From: CAYQEC01 sp964416425
GTDB taxonomy: Bacteria > Actinomycetota > Acidimicrobiia > Spongiisociales > UBA5794
Direction of reading: 5' to 3'
Length of the DNA stretch: 18,678 bases
NCBI GenBank assembly: GCA_964416425.1
Contig: CAYQEC010000040.1
Span: 1 to 18,678 of the forward strand
Shown piece after piece: positions 1-6,552 of this stretch. A program made the position numbers and the translations under genes. The notes beneath the pieces are model-generated. The model did no database searches. It was not told where the DNA came from and saw only the letters and a program-made list of their open reading frames with translations. How positions within the stretch are numbered: the first letter of the stretch is position 1; every line of letters begins with the position of its first letter.

Positions 1-62
1 GACCCTCCCCGGATCGTCCGCCTGCGGCGGACTCTCCGACCCTCCCTGATCCCAGGGAGGGT
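1..62 (-). repeat. Bipartite palindromic repeat element (left edge)
   Basis: There are two perfect hairpins. Positions 16-32 have arms GTCCGCC and GGCGGAC around TGC; positions 39-62 have 10-bp arms ACCCTCCCTG and CAGGGAGGGT around ATCC. GACCCTCCC also occurs at 1-9 and 38-46, suggesting that the element continues beyond the window. The core CCCTGATYCCAGGG recurs in opposite orientation at the right edge. The element lies 22 bp beyond the stop of the MOSC-like gene and could act as its terminator, although there is no T-tract. Repeat family membership is inferred. Confidence 0.6.
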
Positions 63-83
63 GACAGAACCTCCCGGCCTCGT

Positions 84-662
84 TCAGCTCCGGAGGAACA
101 CCTCGTCGCCGATGCCGATCACGGCCGGGTCGCCCAGGCCGGCCAAGTCGGTGACGAACCCACGCATCCCGCCGTCGAGGAACCCGAGTTCGGCGGCGAT
201 CTCCTCCCGCTCCGCCCGGTACGGGAGCTGCAGCAGGTACGAGGTGAACTCGCGGCAGGGGCGGGCGACCCGCAGGTCGCCGAGCCCCACCTCCCAACCA
301 TCGTGGGTCCGGATCACCAGCCCGGCGGCGGCGTCGTCGGCGCTCACCACCCGGTCGGTGCCGACGAGCACGTTCTCGGCGGCGACCCCGAACGGCACCG
401 ATCCGAAACGCTGCCGCATCAACTGGTAGTGGCTGGTGAACCCGATGGAGAGGCGCCGGCTCCCCGAGCTGCCCGGATGCATGCGGTGATGGACGTCGAC
501 CACCCAGCCGCGGCCGTCCCAACCCAGCATGCCGGAGGTGTCGAGGCTGGCCCGCACCACCTCGATCAGGGTCGCCGGGTCGTAGCAGCCGTCCTGCTTG
601 ACCCGGGTCCCGTGCACCCGGAGACCGGTGACCTGTCCCAACCGGGTCAGGGTCTCAGACAT
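84..662 (-). CDS. MOSC-domain-like protein
   Basis: This is a 192-residue protein without signal peptide or membrane segment. Around residues 96-137 it has the layout of a MOSC domain: an E-N-hydrophobic segment, a D-x-V acidic turn, then a GD-L-R-V-A-R-P-C motif with the conserved cysteine at C136. In MOSC proteins the equivalent cysteine binds or transfers sulfur on the molybdenum cofactor, or acts in molybdenum-dependent detoxification. The rest of the protein does not match a family I can name, and the substrate is unknown. Its ATG overlaps the stop of the upstream phosphodiesterase gene by 8 bases (ATGTCTGA), so translation is probably coupled. The partner gene gives no clear functional hint. 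I am fairly sure of the domain class but not of any enzymatic role. Confidence 0.65.
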   Translation of the reverse strand: MSETLTRLGQVTGLRVHGTRVKQDGCYDPATLIEVVRASLDTSGMLGWDGRGWVVDVHHRMHPGSSGSRRLSIGFTSHYQLMRQRFGSVPFGVAAENVLVGTDRVVSADDAAAGLVIRTHDGWEVGLGDLRVARPCREFTSYLLQLPYRAEREEIAAELGFLDGGMRGFVTDLAGLGDPAVIGIGDEVFLRS

Positions 663-1443
663 CGTGCCCCCGGGCTCGCATCACGTCGTTGAGCAGGTCG
701 GGACGGTCGGTGATGATGCCGTCGGCGCCGAGGTCGAGGATGCGGTGCATCTCCTCGGGCTCGTTCACCGTCCACACGTGCACCTGGGCCCCGGAGGCGT
801 GGATGGCGGTCACGAACTTGTGGTCGAACCGGAGCGCCCGGTAGTCGGCCGGCACCTGGTACGCCACCGCGGGCCGGTGGATGGTGCGCCCCACCCGGGC
901 CGCCGACCACATCGCCAGCGCCGTCGCCGGTCCGGCGGAGGTGGCGACCCGGCCTTCACTGACCCGCCGGAAGCGGGCGATGCGCCGATCCGAGAACCCC
1001 CCGATCAGGGTCGAGTCGAGGCGGTCGTGGCGCACGATCAGCTCGGCGACGGCCCATTCCATCCCAGGCGACTTGAGGTCGATGTTGAAGTGCACGTCGG
1101 GCCAGGTGGTGAAGGCGTCCTCCAGGGTCATGATCCCCACCCCGGTGGCCCGCAGCGGGTAGCCGCTGGCTTCGTCGAAGCTCCAGGCGGCGTCGAGGTG
1201 GCGCAGGTCGTCCCACCGCCAGCCGGACACCTTGCCGACCCCGTTGGTGGTGCGATCCAGGGTGGCGTCGTGGAACACCACCACCACCCGGTCCTGGGTG
1301 ATGCGCACATCGGTCTCGAGGTAGCGGTAGCCGAGATCGACCGCGCCCTGGAAGGCGGGCGCCGTGTTCTCGGGCCACAGGACCCGGCTGCCGCGGTGGG
1401 CGAACCGGATCGGGTGCTCGAGGGCCAGGTAGGGATGGATCAC
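655..1443 (-). CDS. Glycerophosphodiester phosphodiesterase (GDPD family)
   Basis: A 262-residue cytosolic TIM-barrel enzyme expected to hydrolyse glycerophosphodiesters to glycerol-3-phosphate and an alcohol. The N-terminal signature is intact: FAHRG (H16, R17), PENT (E25, N26), the metal ligands in LETDVR (E43, D45) and the second catalytic histidine in FHD (H58, D59). C-terminally, VHVWTVN and the GADGIITDRPD stretch are typical of the family. I chose the GTG at 1443 because the barrel begins immediately after it and the upstream reading frame is not protein-like. It has no good Shine-Dalgarno, and a CAGACT box 6 nt upstream may indicate leaderless initiation. The 3' end overlaps the MOSC-like gene by 8 bases. 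No signal peptide is seen, so it should act on cytoplasmic substrates. Its product is the substrate of the glpD-type enzyme further along the window, but the two genes are not linked. Confidence 0.92.
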   Translation of the reverse strand: MIHPYLALEHPIRFAHRGSRVLWPENTAPAFQGAVDLGYRYLETDVRITQDRVVVVFHDATLDRTTNGVGKVSGWRWDDLRHLDAAWSFDEASGYPLRATGVGIMTLEDAFTTWPDVHFNIDLKSPGMEWAVAELIVRHDRLDSTLIGGFSDRRIARFRRVSEGRVATSAGPATALAMWSAARVGRTIHRPAVAYQVPADYRALRFDHKFVTAIHASGAQVHVWTVNEPEEMHRILDLGADGIITDRPDLLNDVMRARGHDV

Positions 1444-1500
1444 GGGAGGAGTCTGGCACGCGACCGGCGCCGGCGAAACGGTTCCCTCCCCGACGCGGTC

Positions 1501-1555
1501 GACCGCCGGGGCGGCCCGGCGGTCGTCGTTTGTCTCGCCCGATCGGGCGGGAGAC
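1501..1555 (-). terminator. Two adjacent hairpins, putative terminator of the LEA-like gene
   Basis: Directly downstream of the LEA-like stop (minus strand) lie two strong hairpins. The first, 1532-1555, pairs GTCTC/GAGAC and GCCCG/CGGGC around AT with a GG bulge. The second, 1501-1524, has perfect 10-bp arms (GACCGCCGGG and complement) around GCGG. Neither is followed by a T-run, as is common for actinobacterial terminators, so the role is inferred from position and strength. Confidence 0.45.
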
Positions 1556-1561
1556 GGATCG

Positions 1562-1861
1562 CTACATGGGGTCGGCAGGGTCGGCGGGGTCAGCGGGCTT
1601 GTCGCCTTCTTCTTCGCCGGCCATCCTGCCCTTGAAGTCTCCGGCGACGTCCTTGGTCTTCTCCCACGCCTTCTCGGCCATGTCGCCGGTCTTCCCGGCC
1701 ACGTCCTTGGTCTTCTCCCACACCTTCGGAGCGACTTCACCGGTCTTCTCGGCCACGTCCCCGGCGACTTCCTTGGTCTTCTCCCAGGCCTTCGGCGCCA
1801 CCTCTTCGGTCTTGCCCTTGGCGGAGCCGAACCACTTCTTCACGGTATCCATGAATCCCAT
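1562..1861 (-). CDS. Small repetitive LEA-like/amphipathic helical protein
   Basis: A 99-residue, highly charged protein predicted to be almost entirely amphipathic helix, without cysteines or signal peptide. The core carries three imperfect copies of a motif like E-V-A-P-K-A-W-E-K-T-K-D-V-A-G, spaced 18 and 22 residues apart. The tail is acidic and ends in repeated PAD units. Such lysine- and glutamate-rich repeats resemble group 3 LEA proteins and other small actinobacterial stress proteins whose N-terminus reads MGFMDxVK; some relatives are annotated as antitoxins, but no toxin gene is nearby. I prefer the ATG at 1861 over the in-frame GTG at 1867 because AGGAG lies 5 nt before the ATG and overlaps the space before the GTG. 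A role in desiccation, osmotic or membrane stress is a guess from composition. Confidence 0.75.
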   Translation of the reverse strand: MGFMDTVKKWFGSAKGKTEEVAPKAWEKTKEVAGDVAEKTGEVAPKVWEKTKDVAGKTGDMAEKAWEKTKDVAGDFKGRMAGEEEGDKPADPADPADPM

Positions 1862-1887
1862 CGACACTCCTCACTTCGTATCAATTC

Positions 1888-1893
1888 ATTGTA
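1888..1893 (-). promoter_or_regulatory. -10 box TACAAT upstream of the LEA-like gene
   Basis: The minus strand reads TACAAT 26 bases before the ATG at 1861, inside a short AT-rich patch that stands out from the GC-rich surroundings. No convincing TTGACA-like -35 box is seen at 16-18 bp. A Shine-Dalgarno AGGAG follows close to the start codon. Confidence 0.4.
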
Positions 1894-1912
1894 CGCGCAT
1901 AGGTTTCCTCGA

Positions 1913-1928
1913 CGGGGGACGCGCCCCG
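1913..1928 (-). terminator. Weak hairpin after the M1 aminopeptidase gene
   Basis: A GC hairpin with arms CGGGG and CCCCG around six bases lies 17 bp past the aminopeptidase stop. It has no T-run and also lies upstream of the LEA-like promoter. A terminator role is only suggested by location. Confidence 0.25.
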
Positions 1929-1944
1929 AAACCGCGATCGTGGA

Positions 1945-4470
1945 TCAGGTCGCCGGCAACGCCGCGGCGAGCCGATCCGCCTCCCGTTCCCGCAAGCCGA
2001 CCCGGATCCGGAGCCGCTCCAACACCTGCGGGGTGAACTTGGCGGAGCCCCGGATGGGGTGATCCGACAGCCACGCCATGATCTCGGGAGCGACGTCGGG
2101 CTCAGAGCGGAGATGCGCCTGATCGAGCAGCCGGCGGCTGTTCTGCGGCGGCATCGCCGCCAGCACCTCGTCCCAGCGATCCCGGATCCGGCGCCAGCTC
2201 CCGGCGCCGGTGGTGCGGTGCCCCAGCAGGGCGGCGAGCACCCAGAAGGAATCCTGCCGGCGGATCTCGCCGCTCAGCACCATGTCGAGCAGTCGGGCGG
2301 CGGTCTCCTCCTCGGGAACGGCGGCGGCGGAGCGCAGGTAGCGCGCCTCGTCCTGGGGGTTGACGGCGGCCCGCCGCAGCGCCAGGAACCGCTCGAAGTC
2401 AGCGACCCCGCCGTTGGCGGCCACGATCGCCGCCGCCGCTTCGACGACGTCGGGATCGACGGCATTACGGTGGGCGAGCACGTCGGCGAAGACGGCCCGG
2501 GCCCGCTCCTGGGTGGCGGTGTCGCCGCCCAGGATGCCGCGGGCTCGCAGCACGAGGCCTCGTAGCTCCCGGGTCAGGTCCGACTCGCCCTCCGCCGGCC
2601 GCCAGCCGAGCCGGTCGAAGGTGGGGGTGACGAGGTCCCGGACGAAACGCCGCAGGGCGGGGCGGTCCCGCTCCGCGATGACCCGGTTGAGCTCGCCGAG
2701 GCCGCCGACGGCCACTCCCCACACCGCCGGCTCGCTCTCCCCCGCCAGGCCGGCGACCACCGCGAGGAAGTCGGCGGCGGGGATGGCGCCCGCCAGTACG
2801 TTGGCCCAGATGTCGGCGACGACGGCGAACCGCTCCTCGGGGTGCAGATCGTGGACCCGGGAGGAAACGGCATCGCGTAGGGCGCCCTCGTAGCGGACCC
2901 GGTAGAAGCCGTCGCCACCGGCGTTGAGGAGCAGCGCGTCCGCGGCGGGAAGCGTCGCCTCGTCCTCGACGAGGATCCTCCCCGCGCCCGCCGCGCTCGA
3001 GTAGCGGGCCGGCACCTTCCACCGGTCGTCACCGCCGCCGAGGAACCGGAATTGCTCCTGGGTGATGCGGCAGGTGACGTCGTCGCAGGCGACCACCAGC
3101 TGCGGGTAGCCGCCCTGGTAGATCCACGAGTGCATGATGTCGCCCACCGGCTCTCCCGAAGCCCGGTCCAGTGCCGTCCACAGGTCCTCGGTCTCGGTGT
3201 TGCCGTAGGCATGGGCCTGCAAGTAGGCGGAGACGCCGTCCCGGAACGTCTCCTCGCCCAGGTACTGCTCGAGCATGCGGAGCACCGCCGAGCCCTTCCC
3301 GTAGGTGAGGGTGTCGAACATCTCGTTGGCGTCCTCCGGCGAGGCCACCGGGAACTCGATCGGCCGGGTGGTGGCGAGCCCGTCGATGTCCATCGAGTGG
3401 GCCCGGTAGTCGGTGAACCCGAGCCAGGCCTTCCACTCGGGACGGAAGGCATCGGAGCACTTCAACTCCATGAAAGTGGCGAAGGCCTCGTTGAGCCAGA
3501 TCCCGTTCCACCACTTCATCGTCACCAGGTCCCCGAACCACATGTGGGCCAGCTCGTGGGCGATCACCTCGGCGACCCGGGCCAGGTCCCTGCGGGTGGC
3601 GGTGGCACGGTCGACGAGCAGCGCCGTCTCCCGGAAGGTGACGGCGCCCATGTTCTCCATCGCCCCCCAGGCGAAGTCGGGGATGCCGATGAGGTCGAGC
3701 TTGTCCCCCGGGTAGGGGATGCGGTAGTAGTCGGCGAAGTAGCGGAGGGCGAAGGCGGCCATCTCGAGAGCGAAGTCGGTGAGACCGGCCTTGCCCGGGG
3801 CGTGCACCACCCGGAGCGGGATCCCGTCGACGTCGACCGGATCGGTGACCTCCAGCTCTCCGACGACGAAGGCGACCAGATAGGTGGACATCACCATCGT
3901 CTCGGCGAAGCGGTGCCGGGTCCGCCCGTCGCCGGTCGGCTCGGCGGCGATCTCCCGGGTGTTCGACACCGCGGTCAGCCCTTCGGGAACGACGAGGGTG
4001 ACAGCGAAGGTCGCCTTGAGGTCCGGCTCGTCCCAGCAGGGGAACGCTCGCCGGGCGTCGGTCGCCTGGAGCTGGGTGGTGGCGATGGTCTTCTCGTTGC
4101 CGGCGGCGTCGAGATAGGTGGATCGGTAGAAACCTTCGAGGTTGTCGGAGAGCACCCCCCGGAAGGCGATCTGGAGGCTCCATTCCCCCGGTGCGGCGGT
4201 CCGCTCCAGGTGGAGGGTGAGCCGCTCGGCCGCCGAGTCGGCTTCGGGCCGCGCCGTGATCGGCTCGCCTCCGGCGGCCGGCGTCAGCGTGGCCTCGTTG
4301 ATCTCGAGGTCGATGGCGTTGAGCACGATCTCGTCGACGGCCTCAACCACCCGGACCGCCACCATCTCCCGCCCCTCGAAAGCGAAGCTCTCGAGGTCGG
4401 GCTCCAGTGTCAGCTCGTACCGGCTCGGCAGCACGGCGCGGGGCAGTCGGTAGTCGGCTTCTGTCACCAT
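1945..4470 (-). CDS. pepN: M1-family zinc aminopeptidase (aminopeptidase N type)
   Basis: An 841-residue cytosolic metallopeptidase that removes N-terminal residues from peptides, normal in length for actinobacterial aminopeptidase N. Visible in order: an N-terminal beta domain; the substrate-binding GAMEN motif at 269-273; the zinc site HELAH at 305-309 followed by the second ligand E328 in WLNEAF (HExxH-x18-E); the transition-state tyrosine Y390 in TLTYGKG; and a long helical ERAP1-like C-terminal domain from about residue 500. All catalytic residues are present. I start at the ATG at 4470, preceded by GGGAG, rather than at the upstream in-frame ATG at 4536, because the extra 22 residues are not conserved-looking and cover the probable promoter. 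It is transcribed alone, divergently from the DUF2277 gene. Expected role: peptide turnover after proteasome or Clp degradation. Confidence 0.95.
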   Translation of the reverse strand: MVTEADYRLPRAVLPSRYELTLEPDLESFAFEGREMVAVRVVEAVDEIVLNAIDLEINEATLTPAAGGEPITARPEADSAAERLTLHLERTAAPGEWSLQIAFRGVLSDNLEGFYRSTYLDAAGNEKTIATTQLQATDARRAFPCWDEPDLKATFAVTLVVPEGLTAVSNTREIAAEPTGDGRTRHRFAETMVMSTYLVAFVVGELEVTDPVDVDGIPLRVVHAPGKAGLTDFALEMAAFALRYFADYYRIPYPGDKLDLIGIPDFAWGAMENMGAVTFRETALLVDRATATRRDLARVAEVIAHELAHMWFGDLVTMKWWNGIWLNEAFATFMELKCSDAFRPEWKAWLGFTDYRAHSMDIDGLATTRPIEFPVASPEDANEMFDTLTYGKGSAVLRMLEQYLGEETFRDGVSAYLQAHAYGNTETEDLWTALDRASGEPVGDIMHSWIYQGGYPQLVVACDDVTCRITQEQFRFLGGGDDRWKVPARYSSAAGAGRILVEDEATLPAADALLLNAGGDGFYRVRYEGALRDAVSSRVHDLHPEERFAVVADIWANVLAGAIPAADFLAVVAGLAGESEPAVWGVAVGGLGELNRVIAERDRPALRRFVRDLVTPTFDRLGWRPAEGESDLTRELRGLVLRARGILGGDTATQERARAVFADVLAHRNAVDPDVVEAAAAIVAANGGVADFERFLALRRAAVNPQDEARYLRSAAAVPEEETAARLLDMVLSGEIRRQDSFWVLAALLGHRTTGAGSWRRIRDRWDEVLAAMPPQNSRRLLDQAHLRSEPDVAPEIMAWLSDHPIRGSAKFTPQVLERLRIRVGLREREADRLAAALPAT

Positions 4471-4498
4471 TCCCAGCTCTCCCGGTTCGGAGGCGACG

Positions 4499-4504
4499 AT
4501 CCTA
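4499..4504 (-). promoter_or_regulatory. Putative -10 box (TAGGAT) for the aminopeptidase gene
   Basis: TAGGAT on the minus strand lies 28 bases before the ATG at 4470, giving a leader of about 20 nt that contains GGGAG. The -35 region is not recognisable. The 80-bp divergent gap must hold promoters for both genes. Confidence 0.35.
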
Positions 4505-4537
4505 TCGCGACCGTCGTCACCGTCCCCGACCGGCACG

Positions 4538-4543
4538 TAGGCT
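4538..4543 (+). promoter_or_regulatory. Leaderless -10 box (TAGGCT) for the DUF2277 gene
   Basis: TAGGCT ends 7 nt before the ATG at 4551, the spacing at which transcription begins at the start codon itself. No Shine-Dalgarno is present, which agrees with leaderless translation, common in actinomycetes. Confidence 0.5.
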
Positions 4544-4550
4544 GCGGCGC

Positions 4551-4766
4551 ATGTGTCGCAGCATCAAGACCCTCCGTGGCATGGACCATCCGGTGACCGA
4601 AGACGAGATCGAAACCGCCGCCCGGCAGTTCGTGCGCAAGATCAGCGGGTTCCGCCAACCGTCGCGCCGCAACGAGGCCGCCTTCGAGCAGGCCGTCACC
4701 GAGATCGCCGCGACGTCCCGGTCCCTGCTCGGCGCCCTGGTGGTGAGGGGCGCGGTCGCGGAATGA
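4551..4766 (+). CDS. DUF2277 family small protein
   Basis: A 71-residue protein that I recognise as DUF2277 from the opening MCRSIKTL, the ARQFVRKISGF stretch (residues 24-34) and the PSRRNEAAFEQAV segment (37-49). Members are small, helical, widespread in actinomycetes and other soil or aquatic bacteria, and have no established function. The conserved N-terminal MCR places a cysteine at position 2. It is slightly shorter than most relatives, lacking the basic C-terminal tail. The start is fixed by the family and by a -10 box 7 nt upstream. The gene stands alone between the divergent aminopeptidase gene and the hydrolase gene 84 bp downstream, so its context gives no clear functional hint. 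Confidence 0.88.
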   Translation: MCRSIKTLRGMDHPVTEDEIETAARQFVRKISGFRQPSRRNEAAFEQAVTEIAATSRSLLGALVVRGAVAE

Positions 4767-4850
4767 GCGAACGGAACGGGTGACCTTCGCCTCTGGCGGC
4801 GGGGACACGGTGCAGGCACACTCGGAACGCACACATCGGAGGAATCCACC

Positions 4851-5498
4851 GTGATCGAGGTCTTTCGATCGAACGTGGAGATCGAGAGCGGGAGGGTGCG
4901 CCTTCCCGGGGAGTTGACGATTCCCCGCGGCTGCCACGGCACGGTCGTGTTCGCTCACGGCAGCGGTTCGAGCCGCCTGAGCCCGCGCAACGCCGAGGTG
5001 GCGGCGCTGCTCAACCACGGCGGTCTCGCCACCTTGCTGTTCGATCTCCTCACCCTCAACGAGAGCACCCAGCGCTCCAACGTGTTCGACATCGGCCTGC
5101 TCACCGAACGGCTGGTGGCGGCGGTCGAGCACATGCAGGCCGAACCGAAGATCGAGGGCCTGCCGATCGGCCTGTTCGGCGCCAGCACCGGCGGCGCCGC
5201 CGCCATCGACGCCGCCGCCCGGCTCGGGGACGGAGTTGCCGCCGTGGTGAGCCGGGGCGGCCGCCCCGATCTCGCTCGCCGGATCGAGGAGATGACGGCA
5301 CCGACCCTGCTCGTCGTCGGCGGCAACGACGACGTGGTGCTGGGCCTCAACCGGGAGGCGGCGGAGCGGATCGGCGCCGAGCACGAGCTGGCGGTGGTCG
5401 ACGGCGCCACCCACCTGTTCGAGGAGCCGGGGACGCTCGGTCAGGTCGCCGAGCTGGCCCGCGCCTGGTTCACGCGGTGGTTCGCCGCCGCCGGGTAG
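4851..5498 (+). CDS. Alpha/beta hydrolase (dienelactone hydrolase-like)
   Basis: A 215-residue cytosolic hydrolase. The oxyanion segment FAHGSGSS is at residues 34-41, the nucleophile elbow G-A-S-T-G-G puts the catalytic serine at S112, the acid is D160 or D161 in GGNDDVV, and the histidine is H188 in DGATHLF. This order and the short length fit the dienelactone hydrolase-like group often found beside, or fused to, phosphoribosyltransferase domains; no such domain is present here. The substrate is unknown. Start GTG 4851 is supported by CGGAGGA 7 nt upstream. It precedes the ABC exporter operon on the same strand, but a 113-bp gap with its own promoter-like box suggests separate transcription. 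Confidence 0.88.
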   Translation: MIEVFRSNVEIESGRVRLPGELTIPRGCHGTVVFAHGSGSSRLSPRNAEVAALLNHGGLATLLFDLLTLNESTQRSNVFDIGLLTERLVAAVEHMQAEPKIEGLPIGLFGASTGGAAAIDAAARLGDGVAAVVSRGGRPDLARRIEEMTAPTLLVVGGNDDVVLGLNREAAERIGAEHELAVVDGATHLFEEPGTLGQVAELARAWFTRWFAAAG

Positions 5499-5572
5499 CC
5501 ACCGCGGAGACGTCCGGGGACGGGCCGGACGCCGTGCCGCGGGCGGATGCGCCGGCCCGGAGTTCTCACCGC

Positions 5573-5578
5573 TACGAT
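5573..5578 (+). promoter_or_regulatory. Putative -10 box (TACGAT) for the ABC exporter operon
   Basis: TACGAT lies 33 bp before the ATG of the ATPase gene and leaves room for a leader of about 27 nt containing the GAGGGGA ribosome-binding site. There is no clear -35 box. Confidence 0.3.
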
Positions 5579-5611
5579 CACCACGCCTCAGAAGCCAGGC
5601 GAGGGGACGTC

Positions 5612-6550
5612 ATGACGTACGTACTGGAATGCCACGACCTCCACAAGGCGTTCGGCGACCTGGTGGCGGTGGACGGGATCGGCTTCCACATCGCCGAGGG
5701 TGAGACCTACGGCCTGCTCGGCCCCAACGGCGCCGGGAAGACCACCACGATCTCGATGGTCACCGGCCTGCTGGAACGGGACGCCGGAGAGGTCACCCTC
5801 GACGGCCAGCCGCTCACTTCCTCCACCACCGAGGTGCGGCGCAACATCGGCCTCGTGCCGCAGGATCTCGCCGTCTACCCCGACCTGTCGGCCACCGAGA
5901 ACCTCGCCTTCTTCGGCAAGCTCTACGGCATGCCCCGCAAGCAGGCACAGGCCCGGATCGCCGAGGTGCTGGAGATCACCGGCCTGGCGGACCGGGCCGA
6001 CGACCGGGTCGAGAAGTTCTCCGGCGGCATGAAGCGCCGCCTCAACATCGGCATCGGACTCCTTCACACCCCCCGCCTGCTGCTGCTGGACGAGCCGACG
6101 GTGGGCGTCGACCCGCAGAGCCGCAACGCCATCCTCGAGAGCGTCGAGCGGCTCAGCGGCGAGGGCATGGCGGTGCTCTACACCACCCACTACATGGAGG
6201 AGGCCGAGCGCCTCTGCGACCGGATCGGCATCATCGATCACGGGCAGCTCATGGCCGAAGGTACCCGGCACGAGCTGGTCCAGATGGTGGGCGAACGTGA
6301 CCGGATCCGCCTCACCGCCTCCGGGGCGCTGGACGCCGCCTCCACGACTCTGGCCACCGTGCCAGGCGTGAAGCAGGCCGGCGCCCGCGACGGCGGCATC
6401 GACCTCATCGTCGACGACGCCTCGGCGCTGCTGGCCCGGATCCTCGCCACCGTGGCCGAGGCCGGCGTCACGGTCTCCGGGGTGGACATCGACCAGCCCG
6501 ACCTGGAGTCGGTATTCCTGCACGTCACCGGGAGAGCCCTGCGGGACTGA
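5612..6550 (+). CDS. ABC-2 type exporter, ATP-binding protein
   Basis: A 312-residue ATPase with a complete nucleotide-binding domain: Walker A GPNGAGKT at 37-44, Q-loop Q84, signature FSGGM at 136-140, Walker B LLLLDE at 156-161 and H-loop H193. A C-terminal extension from about residue 225, ending near LESVFLHVTG, is typical of DrrA/NatA-like exporter ATPases (DUF4162-type). It should energise the two permeases encoded immediately downstream. ATG 5612 is chosen because GAGGGGA lies 4 nt upstream and the family starts here; the longer reading frame upstream is not protein-like. The stop is 2 nt from the next ATG. The cargo (drug, lipid or ion) cannot be read from the sequence. Confidence 0.93.
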   Translation: MTYVLECHDLHKAFGDLVAVDGIGFHIAEGETYGLLGPNGAGKTTTISMVTGLLERDAGEVTLDGQPLTSSTTEVRRNIGLVPQDLAVYPDLSATENLAFFGKLYGMPRKQAQARIAEVLEITGLADRADDRVEKFSGGMKRRLNIGIGLLHTPRLLLLDEPTVGVDPQSRNAILESVERLSGEGMAVLYTTHYMEEAERLCDRIGIIDHGQLMAEGTRHELVQMVGERDRIRLTASGALDAASTTLATVPGVKQAGARDGGIDLIVDDASALLARILATVAEAGVTVSGVDIDQPDLESVFLHVTGRALRD

Positions 6551-6552
6551 CG

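Noticed and set aside
4471..4536. 22-residue N-terminal extension of the aminopeptidase
   Set aside because: It would cover the likely promoter, has no good ribosome-binding site, and the family begins near the ATG at 4470.
3052..4596. Long plus-strand reading frame opposite the aminopeptidase gene
   Set aside because: It is the high-GC antisense shadow of a certain gene; the product is a string of H, G, V, E and P without domain features.
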